Shown in pieces: positions 9,124-21,672 of a DNA stretch of 64,000 nt. The stretch is from Aphidius gifuensis (lineage: Eukaryota; Arthropoda; Insecta; Hymenoptera; Braconidae), in assembly GCF_014905175.1 (NCBI RefSeq), contig NC_057789.1, forward strand, positions 6,820,001-6,884,000, written 5' to 3'. A program made the translations under genes and the position numbers. The first letter of the stretch is position 1. Each line of letters opens with the position of its first letter. The notes under the pieces are model-generated. The model saw only the letters and a program-made list of their open reading frames with translations, was not told the DNA's origin and did not search any database.

Positions 9124-11671
9124 TTAATGTATAGACTTGGATCTTTTTACAAGAGGGCAAATAAGAATACTTGGTATTTTACTATTTAAGTCAATTTCAA
9201 TGTCAACTTCTTGTCTGATGATTATCCTGTAAAATAAAAAAAGTAATATTATTAATAATGGTCCATTATTAATGGATATTTTTTATAAACAGTTTTTTAC
9301 ATAACTTTTTCATTCAGATTAATATAATAATAATAATAATTTGAATAATAAAAGAAAAAAGTTCGAAATTATTGATTAATATTCATTTTACCGTTGATCG
9401 CAAGAACCGACTTCTTCAATCATTAGATTACCGCTACTAAGTTGCATGTGAAGTAAACCATTTTTTGATAATCTATTTCCTCCTGTGTTCGAAACGAAAT
9501 TTGTTACAGTTTCAGCAGGTTCTTTGTAAGCTTCAATCTCAACTTTGTGATAGACAAAAAAAAAATTATATTTGTCATCAAAAGTGTATGGGAGATATAA
9601 ATAAATAATAAATTTTTAATAAATCACTTTTTATCCCTTAACAGAACATTAATAATATGATAATTAAATAATTTTAATAAACAAAAAATTAATTAAAAAT
9701 TATTGAATAATATTGGACTTACTCATCATCAGTATCTTTTATTTTTATTTTTTGTTGACTTCCTTCAAGTACCGCAGTCATTGGAAATTTCAGTTTCATT
9801 TTTCCGTACTTATCTGGACAATCAGTTCTAAATAAATAATCAAATTTTACAATGGGTAATTCTTTGTTTACATAATGATAAAAACATTAATAATAAATAC
9901 TTATATTAATTAAATAATTTTAAAAAACAAAAAATTGGTTTAAAATAATTGATTAATATTTAACTTACACTTGGCCATTACTTTCTGTTAATGGTTCATC
10001 TGATACGTCATTATGTCCGTAATTTAGAAGTTCTTCCACAGGGATTTGACTACCTATAGGTGTGTAAGTCCGCCTGTAAGGTAATAATAATATTATTAAT
10101 GATGTATATTTTTTATTAAGACAGAGATGGTAACTTTCTTCACTTATAATAGAACATTAATAATAATAATAATGATAATTGAATAATTTAAAAGACCAAA
10201 TAGTTGGTTTAAAATAATTGATTAATGTTTAACTTACATTTTAGGTGGCAACCCAGCTTGTTGTGATATTATTTTAGCGGAATAAATTCTAACATCAGAA
10301 TCAAGTTTTGGTGATTTGAATGATAAACCATCAACTTCTGAATATGGTGGTGAGTTATTGTGAGCTTTAACGTGAACTGTGTGTTTCAAAATAAAACTGT
10401 AAAATAAAAATAATGTTATTAATAATGTACCTACTAATTGTATATTTGTCATCAATAGTTTATTATAGATACAAATAATTAATCGATACGAATAATATAG
10501 ATATATTCGAAATTGTTTTAAAATTCAACTTACGTTTCATTACTATTTTTTAATTTTAATGTTAATTTTCCACCATCAAGTGATCCATACCAATTATCTA
10601 ATTTAAATGATGTTTTTTTCTCTCCAGCAAAAATTTTATTGCTTTTAGGTTCAATTGATTTTTCGTTTAATTCAAAGCTGAATGTGGGAGGAAAAATTAA
10701 ACTGTAAAATAATAATTATGATAATATTATTAATGATGTATATTTTTTTATCAACAGTTTAATTTATTATTTTTAGATATAGCGAAATAAATAATCTATA
10801 TTCATGATAGGTCAATTTTTTTGTCTAGGTGCTTAACATCTAGTAATTTTCGACATATGTGCTTTTTTTTTTTACAATTATTTAAAAAATAAAAATTTCA
10901 TTGTGGGACAAAAATTTGAGGTGAAAAGTTGTCATAATTTTATCACTGGATGTTAAGCACCTGGCTGTAATAATAAATAATTTTAATTATCAAAGAATGG
11001 TTTGAAATTATTGCTCAATATATTCTACTTACTCTTTTCTTCCAAAGAAAATTTTTGGTGTTATTAATCCTATATTACCACTATCAAGTGATACCGTAAA
11101 ACTCTTAATATTTAATGTTTTTATTTCTTCATTTTCAAATATTGATAATAATAAGTTCTTTCCAGCAGCCCGTATGGTTGACCAAACACTAGTTGAATTT
11201 TGGATAGCTATAAAAATCATATAAATAATATCAATATTATAAAAAAAATATTTGAATTGAATAAAAAATATTATTTGATATTTTTTTTTGTTTTTTTATG
11301 ATTTAGTAAGTTTTTAAACGGCTATTGTTACTACTTCCACCAATTTAAGGTGGATATAAAGTGTGATTACTGATTAGTACAATGGACATTAAATTGTAGT
11401 TAAAATTTTTATATAAAATAACCCTAAATTCACTCAAAATCACACGTAATATCCACTATAAATTGCTTGTAATATACCTATATATAAATATACCTTGAGT
11501 ATCGCGTGATCTTTCTGATTCATGATGGTGGAGAGGATTTGATTCAAGTAATAATGATGAATCAATTCGACTAGTCGTTAGTGTCATAGATCGTAGATAT
11601 TTTGTTGAATTAATTGGAGCACATTTTGTTGTGCCAACAAGACGCAATGTATTTCTTAAAACTCCACTCAT
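9124..11671 (-). CDS. Unrecognised multi-exon protein, copy 2, exon 7 acceptor lost
   Basis: Paralogue of the 5316-7802 gene. Exons 11494-11671, 11033-11207, 10534-10701, 10238-10396, 9969-10073, 9723-9827 and 9124-9226 are intact and in frame. Exon 7 (would be ~9392-9555) lacks its 3' splice site: about nine bases ending in the AG present in copy 1 are deleted, and the poly-T tract runs straight into coding sequence. Because flanking introns are phase 2, skipping exon 7 keeps the frame and gives 330 aa. Using the next AG (at TCACAAAG) would reach a stop at once. Exons 2, 3 and 5 each gained one codon, and exon 7 carries a 12-base in-frame insertion, so the copy diverged while still constrained. 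Whether it is expressed is unknown. Confidence 0.65.
10825..10964. repeat. MITE-like element with AGGTGCTTAACATC termini, unit B
   Basis: Copy of the 6959-7100 element at the same intron position, differing by a few bases in the central T run. It was therefore inserted before the tandem duplication. Confidence 0.75.
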
Positions 11672-11998
11672 TTTCTTATGTTTTATTTTTAAACAAGAAT
11701 TTATTAACAGTTATCAATACTAATTGTTTAAACAATATATAAATTTTTTTGATAAACTTGATAATAACAACGCGAGAAGACCAACAGGTGGCTACAACAT
11801 GCTATTCACAAAAAAGAATTCAACCAAGAGAACTATTCCTCTATTCTTATCATGCTCAGAAGTCAGACTCCACGTTTCGTTTGTCAAATTTATATACAAG
11901 TTTACCATTTTGGCTGTTTGTTGTGTTAATGCCCATGGGAAGTATTGTATCTAATGTGTCAAATTCAATGAGTGATTCAATTTGCTTTGATCTATGTA

Positions 11999-12033
11999 CT
12001 TGACTACATTAATTTCTCAGCTATATTTGCCAA
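11999..12033. repeat. Third, truncated start of the duplication unit
   Basis: About 35 bases (CTTGACTACATTAATTTC through TATATTTGCCAA) repeat the beginning of units A and B and then diverge. This marks the distal breakpoint and is consistent with unequal exchange or replication slippage between copies. Confidence 0.8.
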
Positions 12034-12822
12034 TATATTTATTGAATAATCCCAGACAATTTATTTATATTCTGATATTATTATTATTTATTTATTTTTT
12101 TTACATTAAACAGTATAACAGAAGATATTTTCTATAAAAACAAGCATCACATACACATCTTGAAATTATTCATTTAAATTCGTTTTGAGGTATAGCCCAT
12201 ATTATTAAAGCGACAATTTTTTTTCATTATATCTCAAACGCGAATTAATAATATATATTTATTAACCATTATTTAAAATTAATATTATTATATACTGACA
12301 TTTTTATAGATCTACTAATATTATTATATTTTGTAACATTTATCATTGAAAAAAAAGAAAAAATACACAAGTAAAAAATATGACAAACAAAACAGTCTAG
12401 CCTTGGTATGTTAGATACAGTTGTCGTTGTTGTTTTTAAAATAAAAATAGCTTTTTCTATATAATATTTTGACATTTAACACATAATTATAATACATTAA
12501 ATAATAATTATCATTGTTTTTTACATTTTATATTTGTGGTAATAAATATTCAAAAGATATTTCAAGGTGCGTTATTAAATTGTCTATCAAATGTTTATCA
12601 TTATGTCAACTATTGATTGTTAAATTAATTAATTAATTAAATAGTTATTTGATTAAATAATTAATAATATAATATTGTACACATTTATAGGCTGTACAAA
12701 TAATTATGTAACAAAAATTATTATTATTATATTTTAAATTGTTTCATTGTTAATTACTTTATCAGTCACTTGCAAAAATTTAAAATATTTTTGTAATATA
12801 AATGAGTATTTAATGGAATTAT
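12034..12822. other. 3' flank of Sbf, no gene seen
   Basis: AT-rich sequence between the duplication and the Sbf stop codon. It holds the Sbf 3' UTR on the minus strand and several AATAAA-like hexamers. I find no spliceable open frame. Confidence 0.4.
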
Positions 12823-15800
12823 TTATAGACAACAAGCTTGTACTTTTTCTATCCATTCTTGTGCAGTTGTTGCATCAACAGCACAAAAATTGTAGTTACG
12901 TCTCTGTGTACGAAGCTGAAAATAGAAAATTAATTTATTTATATAATAAATAAAATATTGTAGAGATATTTAAATAAAACTTACATCGAAAAATGATTTC
13001 TCATCTGTTTTCTTTGGTGGTCCCGGTGTTGGTAAAGCTGGTGTTACTGAAACAAACTCAGCAAGATCTGTAAAAAAAAAAAAATCATTTAACATTAATA
13101 AATTATTAAAATAATAAATTAGTTTGTAAAATTATATTCATACCAATTTGACCCTTGCAGTGAGAATCTTCCATTGCATCGTAATATCTAAGTTGATGTT
13201 TTATTGAATCAAGAACGAACCAGCGTTGTTTCCATCCTTTTAATAATGCTCCTCTTTTGTACAAATAACCTTCATGAGTACGATTTTCAGCAACATTACT
13301 AGAAAATTGTTCATAATATTGTTGTGATGAAGTTTGTATTGTACTACTTGAATTGACACTTCCATTATCACCACCACTTCTTGTTAATGTATGTGATTGT
13401 AAATTATCAGCAACAGCTTTGTATTTTGTGCAATTTTTAGGTACAGCATCAGCACATTTATCATGACAAACATGTCCACAATCAACACAACGTAAACCAG
13501 CTTTAACTGGACCCCATAAAACACCAGAACAAGCATCACAATGTGTTGGTGTTGCTGAATCAAGTCTTTCAAATCTATGTGGATGTGCATATACTGATGA
13601 ACTATCAGTACCACTTGTATTATTATTACCACCACCACCACCAGCAAGTTTACCTTTTAATAATAATTCTAATGTTGAACGTTTATGAATAAGACGTCCA
13701 TGATGTCTAACAAGTGCTGTACTAAATGATGCATGTCTTGCTAATGAATCAGTATTTGGTAGTTCAAGTTTATCCCATAATACTTTCCATTTTTGTGGTA
13801 AATGACCTAATTCTGTTTCTAATTTATGAATTTCTTCCAATAAATTTGTAAATTGATCAGGTACCATTGTATCACAATTATCATAACCACGTATAACAAT
13901 TTTACGATTACTTTTAACAATACCATCAGCAGCTTCAGCTTCTTCTTTTTGTTGTAAATCTTGTTGTAATATTTCAAGATCATAAGCTGGTCCATGTGCT
14001 AATTCTTCTTCTAAATAATATTGCCAAATATCAAGACTTGGTAAATGTGATACTGGACGTAATACAGGATGTTCAGAATTTGGTATATACATAAAATTAT
14101 AAAATAATGGACATCGTGCATGATATTTTTCAATATAATCAAATATACTTTGTCCTAAATTTGTTCCAGTATGTGTACCAGCTAATCTACCACCTGGATA
14201 AACAATTTCATCATCACTACCAGTATCAACACCTTTATGATGACTTGTTAATGATCCACGTTTATCTTCAACAGCTGTTATACCAAATTCAACTCTATCA
14301 AATTCACAATCTAATAAAAATGTTCTAAATCTACATGATACAGAATGATAAGCTAAAAATCTTAAATAATAATCATTAAATTCAAATGCAAGAGGAAATT
14401 GTTTTTGTATTTGATGAATAATATCTAAAAATTGCATAAATGTTGGTGTAAAATTTGTTGCTTGTGAATTTGCATCAAGATTACTTCTATGACCAAATCT
14501 ATGACCAAAACCAAGCCATTCTTTTTCAATAAGTGTACGAAAACCTTCAATTGTACGATAATGAGGATCTAAACAAACTTGTGCAATTGAGCATACTGTT
14601 GTTGTTGTATCCCATCCATCTTCAAGACAAACAGCAACAGATGAACCTTGTACATCCATTAAATCAATAACTGCTCCAGAAAGTTGCATTAAACTTTGTA
14701 ATTGTTGTAACCATTCTGAACTTTCAATGAGTTTATAAAATGTTTGATCAGGCTCAACATTTGGTGCACTTGGCATACATGCTCTCATTAATTTTTTAAA
14801 TGATGTTTTAGTATGTCTAACATCAAAATATTCAACAGGTATAAAATCTGTTTTTGGTGCTGGTTCAGTTTTAATACCTCGCATATTTGATTTTTCACCT
14901 AAAATATATAATGCAACACCTTGAAATGTATGAACACATTCAGTACCACTATCAGAATCAGCCGAGTGTCTCACAGTTACACCACTACCACCACCACCAC
15001 CACCACCACTAGCACTAACACCACCTAAACCTCCACGATTATGTTGATTAACTGATGCTAATGATGCTTGTGAATTATGTCGTTTATCTTTTAATGATCC
15101 CCAACGTCCAAAATTTCTTGTTCCTTTACCAGCTGATGAGCCAAATGTACCAATTGCTTTATTAAATGGATTTCTTCTTGATTGTTCAGGTGTTGCATTA
15201 TTACGTTCTTCAGCAGCAAGAAGTAATGAATCAATACTCAATGAACTATCTGACATACCACCAGGTACTGAACTTTGTCGTGGTACAGGTAATGGAGTTG
15301 CAGCAACTAATGACATAATATATTTTTCAAGTTCTAATGCTGATGTTGTTTCATTTGTTGTTTTTAAATTACTTGCTGATGATGGATGTGTTTTAAGCAT
15401 TCCCATAACACCTTTACCATGACATCCAGCACCACGTATTAATAATGCTTTTGTACGTGGATGTCTCCAACTAACAACTGGCATTCTACTGTGACGATAT
15501 AAACGACAAAAACGACGAATACTTTCATCACTAACAGAACTTGGTACAATTAATAAAGCTGGATAAGTTCTACATGTCATATATGCACAATTAACTGATG
15601 TTAATCTAAATTGTTCATTTTTTCTATTACCATGAAGACCATTTGGACAAAGACCTAATCTATACCAATCTCTAACATAACTACGTTCAGATAAACGTTC
15701 TAATGTTTTTGCATCAGTTGGTGGTGGTGGAGGTGGTGGTTGTTGTGAAACAAAACCACTAACTTCAAATTCATCAATACTCAAATCATCATCATGACTT

Positions 15801-18800
15801 AAATCAGTATTATCAGTTATTGGAAGACTCATTCTACCTGGTGATGTCATATATTTATTATCATTATTTAAATTCATATTTGGTAATACATATTTTTGTC
15901 TTTTTGATGATTGTTTTGGTTTAAAACCAGCTCTAATTGCTGTTTTTAAAAATGTTTTTTTAGCAAAACCTTTTAATGTTGCATTTTTTTCTTTTCCTTT
16001 TTGATGAGCTATTGGTGTTACTAATACTTGTCCAGTAAATGCAAAATGATGAAATATATCTGGTGGATAACGTGCTTTATGAAGTAATTTTCTTAATGTA
16101 TCAATATTTTCTGGTGTAACTTCTTCATCAAATGCTAATTTAATTAATTGAAATGTACAAGAACGTAATTGAAGACCCTCTTGATTATAAGTTGGCATTT
16201 GATCTAAATGTGTTAAATTTTGTACAGCAACACGTTTTTCTTTAGTTAATGAAGCAACTGGAAATGAACGTACAACCATTTGTTCACATGCAAATGCATC
16301 AAATGGTATTCCCTTAAATACAATACGATAATTTGTAAGAAATATTGCTCCTTCAGCTGGTAATAATGGTGGTGTACGTGGTAAAATTCCAGCTGTTTCT
16401 TCTCTACCATCTTGAAGTAAACAAGCTCTTAAACCATCCATTATAACTTCTTCACCTGGTAGCATATTTGGTGTCAATATTTTTGGCTATAAATAAAAAA
16501 AATAAAAATATAAATATAAATGTAAATCTATTGAAGCTATTGAAGCTATTAAAGCTATTAAAAATATATTACTTTTTGTATTGGTGGTAATGTTTTACTT
16601 TCACGATAAACAGCTTCAAGTGTTTCAATATGCATGTGTACAACACCAGGTACCATTTGATGTAAACTTCTAACATGTTCAGCTGATACACCACCCTCAG
16701 TACAAACACGATCAACAAAACGTGATACCATTCTAATAACAGCACAACCAGTTTCACCAGGATCTGTTTCTTCAAAACCAGATTCAGCATCACCACTGTC
16801 ACTTGCCACGCTGTTCCGTGGAACAAAAACATCGCTGTACGTTATAAAAATGTCAATGAAAAAAAAAAAATTATTAAAATAATAATTTTATATTATTATT
16901 ATTATTATTAATTACAATTATTTACCTGTTTGTAATACTATTACTAGCTCTTTCATCATCAACAACATGATCTTGTTTATGTGATTTAGCACTAATATCC
17001 AATGGTACAAGAAGATAAACCATTCTATTTGCATAATGAATTGCTTGACTATACATTGTACCTTCTTCACTTGTTATAAATTCTTTTTGTTTATCAGAAT
17101 CAATTGATGGCCATAAACGCATTTGTTCAGCAGCAATTTCTAATGCTGATGGTTCTTGATTACGATATAAAAATTCTTTTCCTTCACGTGGACTAATTGG
17201 ACTAATATCATTATTATTATTATGGCTATTATTATGACTATTATTATTATGATGATGATTATTATTAGTACGTAATTTATCACTATATAAATAAAAACGT
17301 TTTATATCTTTTTGTACATCTTGATAAAATGCATCTTCCCAAAATTGTTGATTTTGCCATACAGCATGTTCTTGTATACATGTATAAGCAAATTGTATAA
17401 CACCAGTACATAATTTACGACAAAATGCTGTTGCAAGTGGTAATAATGCAGCAGCAACACCATGTTCATCCATTGATGAATCATCTTGTAATGCACAATT
17501 CATTAATCTAACAACTAAATCAAATTGTTGATGTTCAAGTATTGCTTTATTACCAACAACATGTTGTGATAGTTCCATACATAATGCTAAACGTGCTGTT
17601 TTATTTTTTAATGCACGTAATACAGCTGGAAATGTTTTTCTAGCATCTGATATTTTATTATCAAATATACAATTAACACAATTACGTAATACCTCAAGTC
17701 TACGTGCTGAATTACTAACTAAATTTCTTGTATCATGTACAATTGATATGTGTGGTCCAGATGGTACTATTCTTGGATGTAATGGACGTAATGATGATAA
17801 TGTTAATTTTAAATTATTTTTATTTAAACCTTCATCAATAATTGCTTGTACTTGTTGACTATTTATTAATGGTAATTGTGGTTGATGTATTCTAGCAAAT
17901 GCACCATCTGGTGGTTTTAATATTTTTTGTACATATGGCTGAGGATTTGGATTTTCATTATTATATAATTGTTGTGCTAATTCTTGTATATGTGTTAATA
18001 TACAACTTGGATTTTGTGATTCTTGTTTTAATTGTTCACTTAAATTATTATATAATTCATCCCATACATCACATGGACGCCATGGTGGACCACGTTCAAC
18101 AATAAATGATGTAAAAAACATACAATCTAATACACGTGTTGTAAAATCACAATCAATTAAACAACGTTCACCTAAAAATGCTGCTTTATGAAATGTTATC
18201 ATTGGTTTTGGATGTATACGTATTAATGTTAAACAACTACGATAACCTTGTAATAATTGTGCAAACATACGCATAAATACAGCACGTAATTCTTTATCAA
18301 CAATTGATAAATTAATTTGACGATTATTATTTGGTGTAAATGCATAATCAGCTGATGATAGTTCTGGTTGTAATACCATTGATAATGAATCTTGTGTTTG
18401 TGATAATAATGGTTCTGATAATATTGATAATGATACACCATCTGGTACCATTATTGAACCACCATCTAAATCAGCAACAATAACATCCATTGATTCAGCA
18501 ACTTCATATTTTAATGAACTATGTACACCCATTATAAATGGTGTTGGTGTACTTAATACTTCAACAAGTGGTGCTGGTAATAATGGTATATAAACATGTG
18601 TATAACGAAATGGATACATTAATGCTGTTAATGCACGACAACTTTCAGTTAATCTTGAATAACTTGATGAATGAAATAAAATTTTATGTTCAGTCATAAC
18701 AGCACAAAATAATGTCAGCACATTACGTATACCTAATTGTTGAAATAATAAATAAACACTTGTATTTGTTATTGGTAATGATGGTGATATTGGTGGTTGT

Positions 18801-19516
18801 AATGCTTGTCTATCACCAGCACCAATACTAAAACGTACTTGTGGACCACCAGCTGGTGGTACTTGTATACAACCAAGTATATTACCAACTAATGTTTCTA
18901 ATGGTATACCAATATTTTCAATATAAACAGTATATATTATACCAAGACAATTACGAAATGTTTCAATATAATCAAGACGTGATACAAGTACAAGACATTT
19001 TGGTGCATACATTATACTATGATGTGTTATTGATGGTATTGATCTTCCTAATGTACGATTATTATCATCATCAACTGGTTCTTCACCTTCATCAACTGGT
19101 TTACTTGGTACTATTGATACTGTTTCATTAAAACACATACATGCACAATAATGACGATTAGCATCAATATCTGTTAATACTGATACAAAAAAACGTGGTT
19201 CTTGTCTTTCAGTTGATAAAGCCCATCCCTGTGGCTGACAAAACCATTCAATTCCATCAATAAAGGGTGTATCTGGCCAATCTTTTTCCGGAAAACGTTG
19301 TACAATCATTCCATTACTCATACCAGCATCTATTTTTTTTTAACATTACAAACAACAACATTAACATTAATTGCAATTATAGCCTTGACATATTATTAAT
19401 TTAATGAAAAACTTACTCTCTTTATCGTGGTCGTAACCAACGACCACGAAATAATCTGCTAGCCGAGACATCTCGGTATATTCTTGTTGTTTTGTGGGAG
19501 TCGTGGCACTCAACAT
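12823..19516 (-). CDS. Sbf: SET-binding factor, MTMR5/13-type DENN pseudophosphatase
   Basis: Six exons, 19417-19516, 16926-19329, 16573-16834, 13144-16486, 12985-13067 and 12823-12915, give 2094 aa. Human SBF1/2 are about 1850. Domains in order: uDENN/cDENN/dDENN (residues ~1-470, starting MSRLADYFVVVGYDHDKE), SBF2 region, PH-GRAM (~940-1050), myotubularin-like phosphatase (~1180-1640), C1 zinc finger (~1890-1940, HRFERL...HCDAC...CGHVCHDKCAD) and PH (~1985 to the end, EGYLYKRGALLKGWKQRWF to EWIEKVQACCL). The CX5R loop position reads CLEDGWDTT (~residue 1541), so the catalytic Cys and Arg are replaced and the enzyme is a pseudophosphatase. The family works with active myotubularins in endosomal phosphoinositide turnover and Rab activation. 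Low-complexity Gly, Pro and Asn/His runs are insertions. An AG at 19530 suggests a leader intron. Confidence 0.95.
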
Positions 19517-21672
19517 CCCACAATCTCTGCAATACTTTACGTATCATTAATTGTTAAAACAATTTATTATTATTTTTTTTTTTTTTTTTTCAAAACACAC
19601 AAATAATGTATTTGAAAAAAAAAACAATATATAAATAAAAAAACATTAACGGTTGACTGTCGAGCTAATCAAATCCACCTGATTTTACATCAACCAATCA
19701 ACACACATAATTTTTTTTATTAAACTCACTTACAATAACAATCACATTATTATTATTATTAATAAATTATAAATAATAATCAAATCATAATGTTTTCTTA
19801 TAGTGCAATTGTTTATTATATCAATCCAAGTTTAGATCAACGTCAAGTGTACATACACACACACACAAATTGACACATACACAACAAGGGATGATGATGA
19901 TGATGATAATAATGATGATGACGACCACTTTTTTTATTTATTTTTTTATATTTCCACTGTGTTTCTCTGTTTCTAGTTACTCGTTTGATTACTTGGAATT
20001 TCGAGTGTTTATTATTATTATTTTATAGACATGCGTAATACGTTGAACATGGGAACGATGAGGATTTGAATCAATTATTTATGTATTTTTTTTTTGTCTT
20101 GCTTTGTTTAATTTATAATGATAAATAATGACAGAGTATATGTAGGTTATTATGTCTGTCTTTATCTTGTACTTTGATTCTTGAACTTGATCAAGTTGAT
20201 GATGATGAAGAAAGATGCTGAAGAAATTGTGTCTCTCTCTCTTGATCGTGGTTCAATGGACCACGTTGGAAACCAAAAAATAAAGGAAAAAAAAGAGAAA
20301 GACTGAAAAAAAAAAACATAAAGATAAACAGATAAATGAATAAAGAATTTCAGGAAGTTAACTCATCATCTATTTAATCACATTCAATTATTCGAACTTT
20401 GTATTTTATTTATGATGAATTTAAATGAAATTTTTTTGAGATAAAAATAATTTATGATTCAAGTTATTATTAGTAGCTTTTTTTTTCATATAAATAATTA
20501 TTTTTTTTTCACAAAAGTCTACTTGTTTATTTTTATTTATTAATTAAATTAATTTTAAAAAATAAAATACATAAATTATTAATTTATAAAAATAATAGTA
20601 TAATAATTTATTTTTATTAGTTTGTTATTTTAAAATTTTAAAAAGGATATTAATAAAAATATAACAACAACACTGACAATAATTTGACAATTAAATTTTA
20701 AAACTTTATTATAACAGTAAAAGGTAATGATTTCATTTTACAATTTTTTTTTTTTAATAATCTTTCCTAGAATATTTTTATTATGAGCTTTTTTTTAAAA
20801 GCATTCTAAATCTATTTCGCTATAAAATTTTGAATATTTTTTTTTTATCATCATTTCGATTTAATAATCGAATATTATTTTTCATTTAAATTTTAATTTA
20901 TTTCTCACATATCTAGCAACTTTAATTAAAATCAAATTAAAATTTTATTATCATCAATGACGACATAAAATCAGTGTAAATGAAAAAAAAAAAAGAAAAA
21001 AGAAAAATCATGATTGCCATTTATATAAATACACTTGAGTAATAATGTATTACTTTTAATTTAAAAAACAAATATATTATTTGTAGAATTAAAATGTGAT
21101 ATTTAGTAGGGCTAGTGATTTGTTTTTTTTTTTTTCGAAATTATAAATAAAATTGTTAATCTCATTATTTTCACTTAAATTATAGGTTTTTTTTTTTTTC
21201 ATTTTTCCTTGTTTTTTCTTTCAATATATAAATATTGATGATAGCTATTTCTTAATTAATTAATATATAGATTTCATAATTAATTTTTGAGAAAAAAAAA
21301 ATAATAAAATGTAAATATAATTCGCAAATTAAAAGAGTGACAAGATTTCTAATTCCAGTATAAATATTTACAAGTCTTTTTTCAATTTTTCAATTTCTTT
21401 TTCTTATTTTTTTTTTGGGAGCATTGATTTGTTTATTATATTGAAAAAAATTTTATAATTGGATAAGAGGGACGTGATGTATAATGATGAGGGTTGTTAA
21501 TAAATGGACAATAAATAAATTCACACTCCCGACATGATAGACACACTGGATAGAATCACCACCACAAACTCTTGAAGAAATAAAAATTAAAAACAGAAAA
21601 ATAATTAAAAAAAAAAAAAAAAAAATAGTAGATAATAATAAAATTTTTATAATAAATTCATTTCTAAAGTGG
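19517..21672. other. Sbf 5' region and Ubr1 3' flank, no further gene seen
   Basis: Contains the probable Sbf leader acceptor (GTATTGCAG on the minus strand, ending at 19530), an (ACAC)n run near 19855-19870, a (GAT)n run at about 19889-19925 and many poly-T runs. The last part is the Ubr1 3' UTR. I could not place the Sbf first noncoding exon. Confidence 0.4.

Larger units (their letters stand above)
8051..11998. repeat. Tandem duplication, unit B (3.9 kb, internally deleted)
   Basis: Unit B follows unit A directly at the repeated CTTGACTACATTAATTTC boundary. Relative to A it lacks ~1.9 kb (A positions ~3112-5047; junction near 8994), which removes most of the F-box/LRR gene. It keeps two blocks that A lacks: ~90 bp at 8640-8727 and ~77 bp near 11888-11965. 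Either copy may have lost these. Confidence 0.9.
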
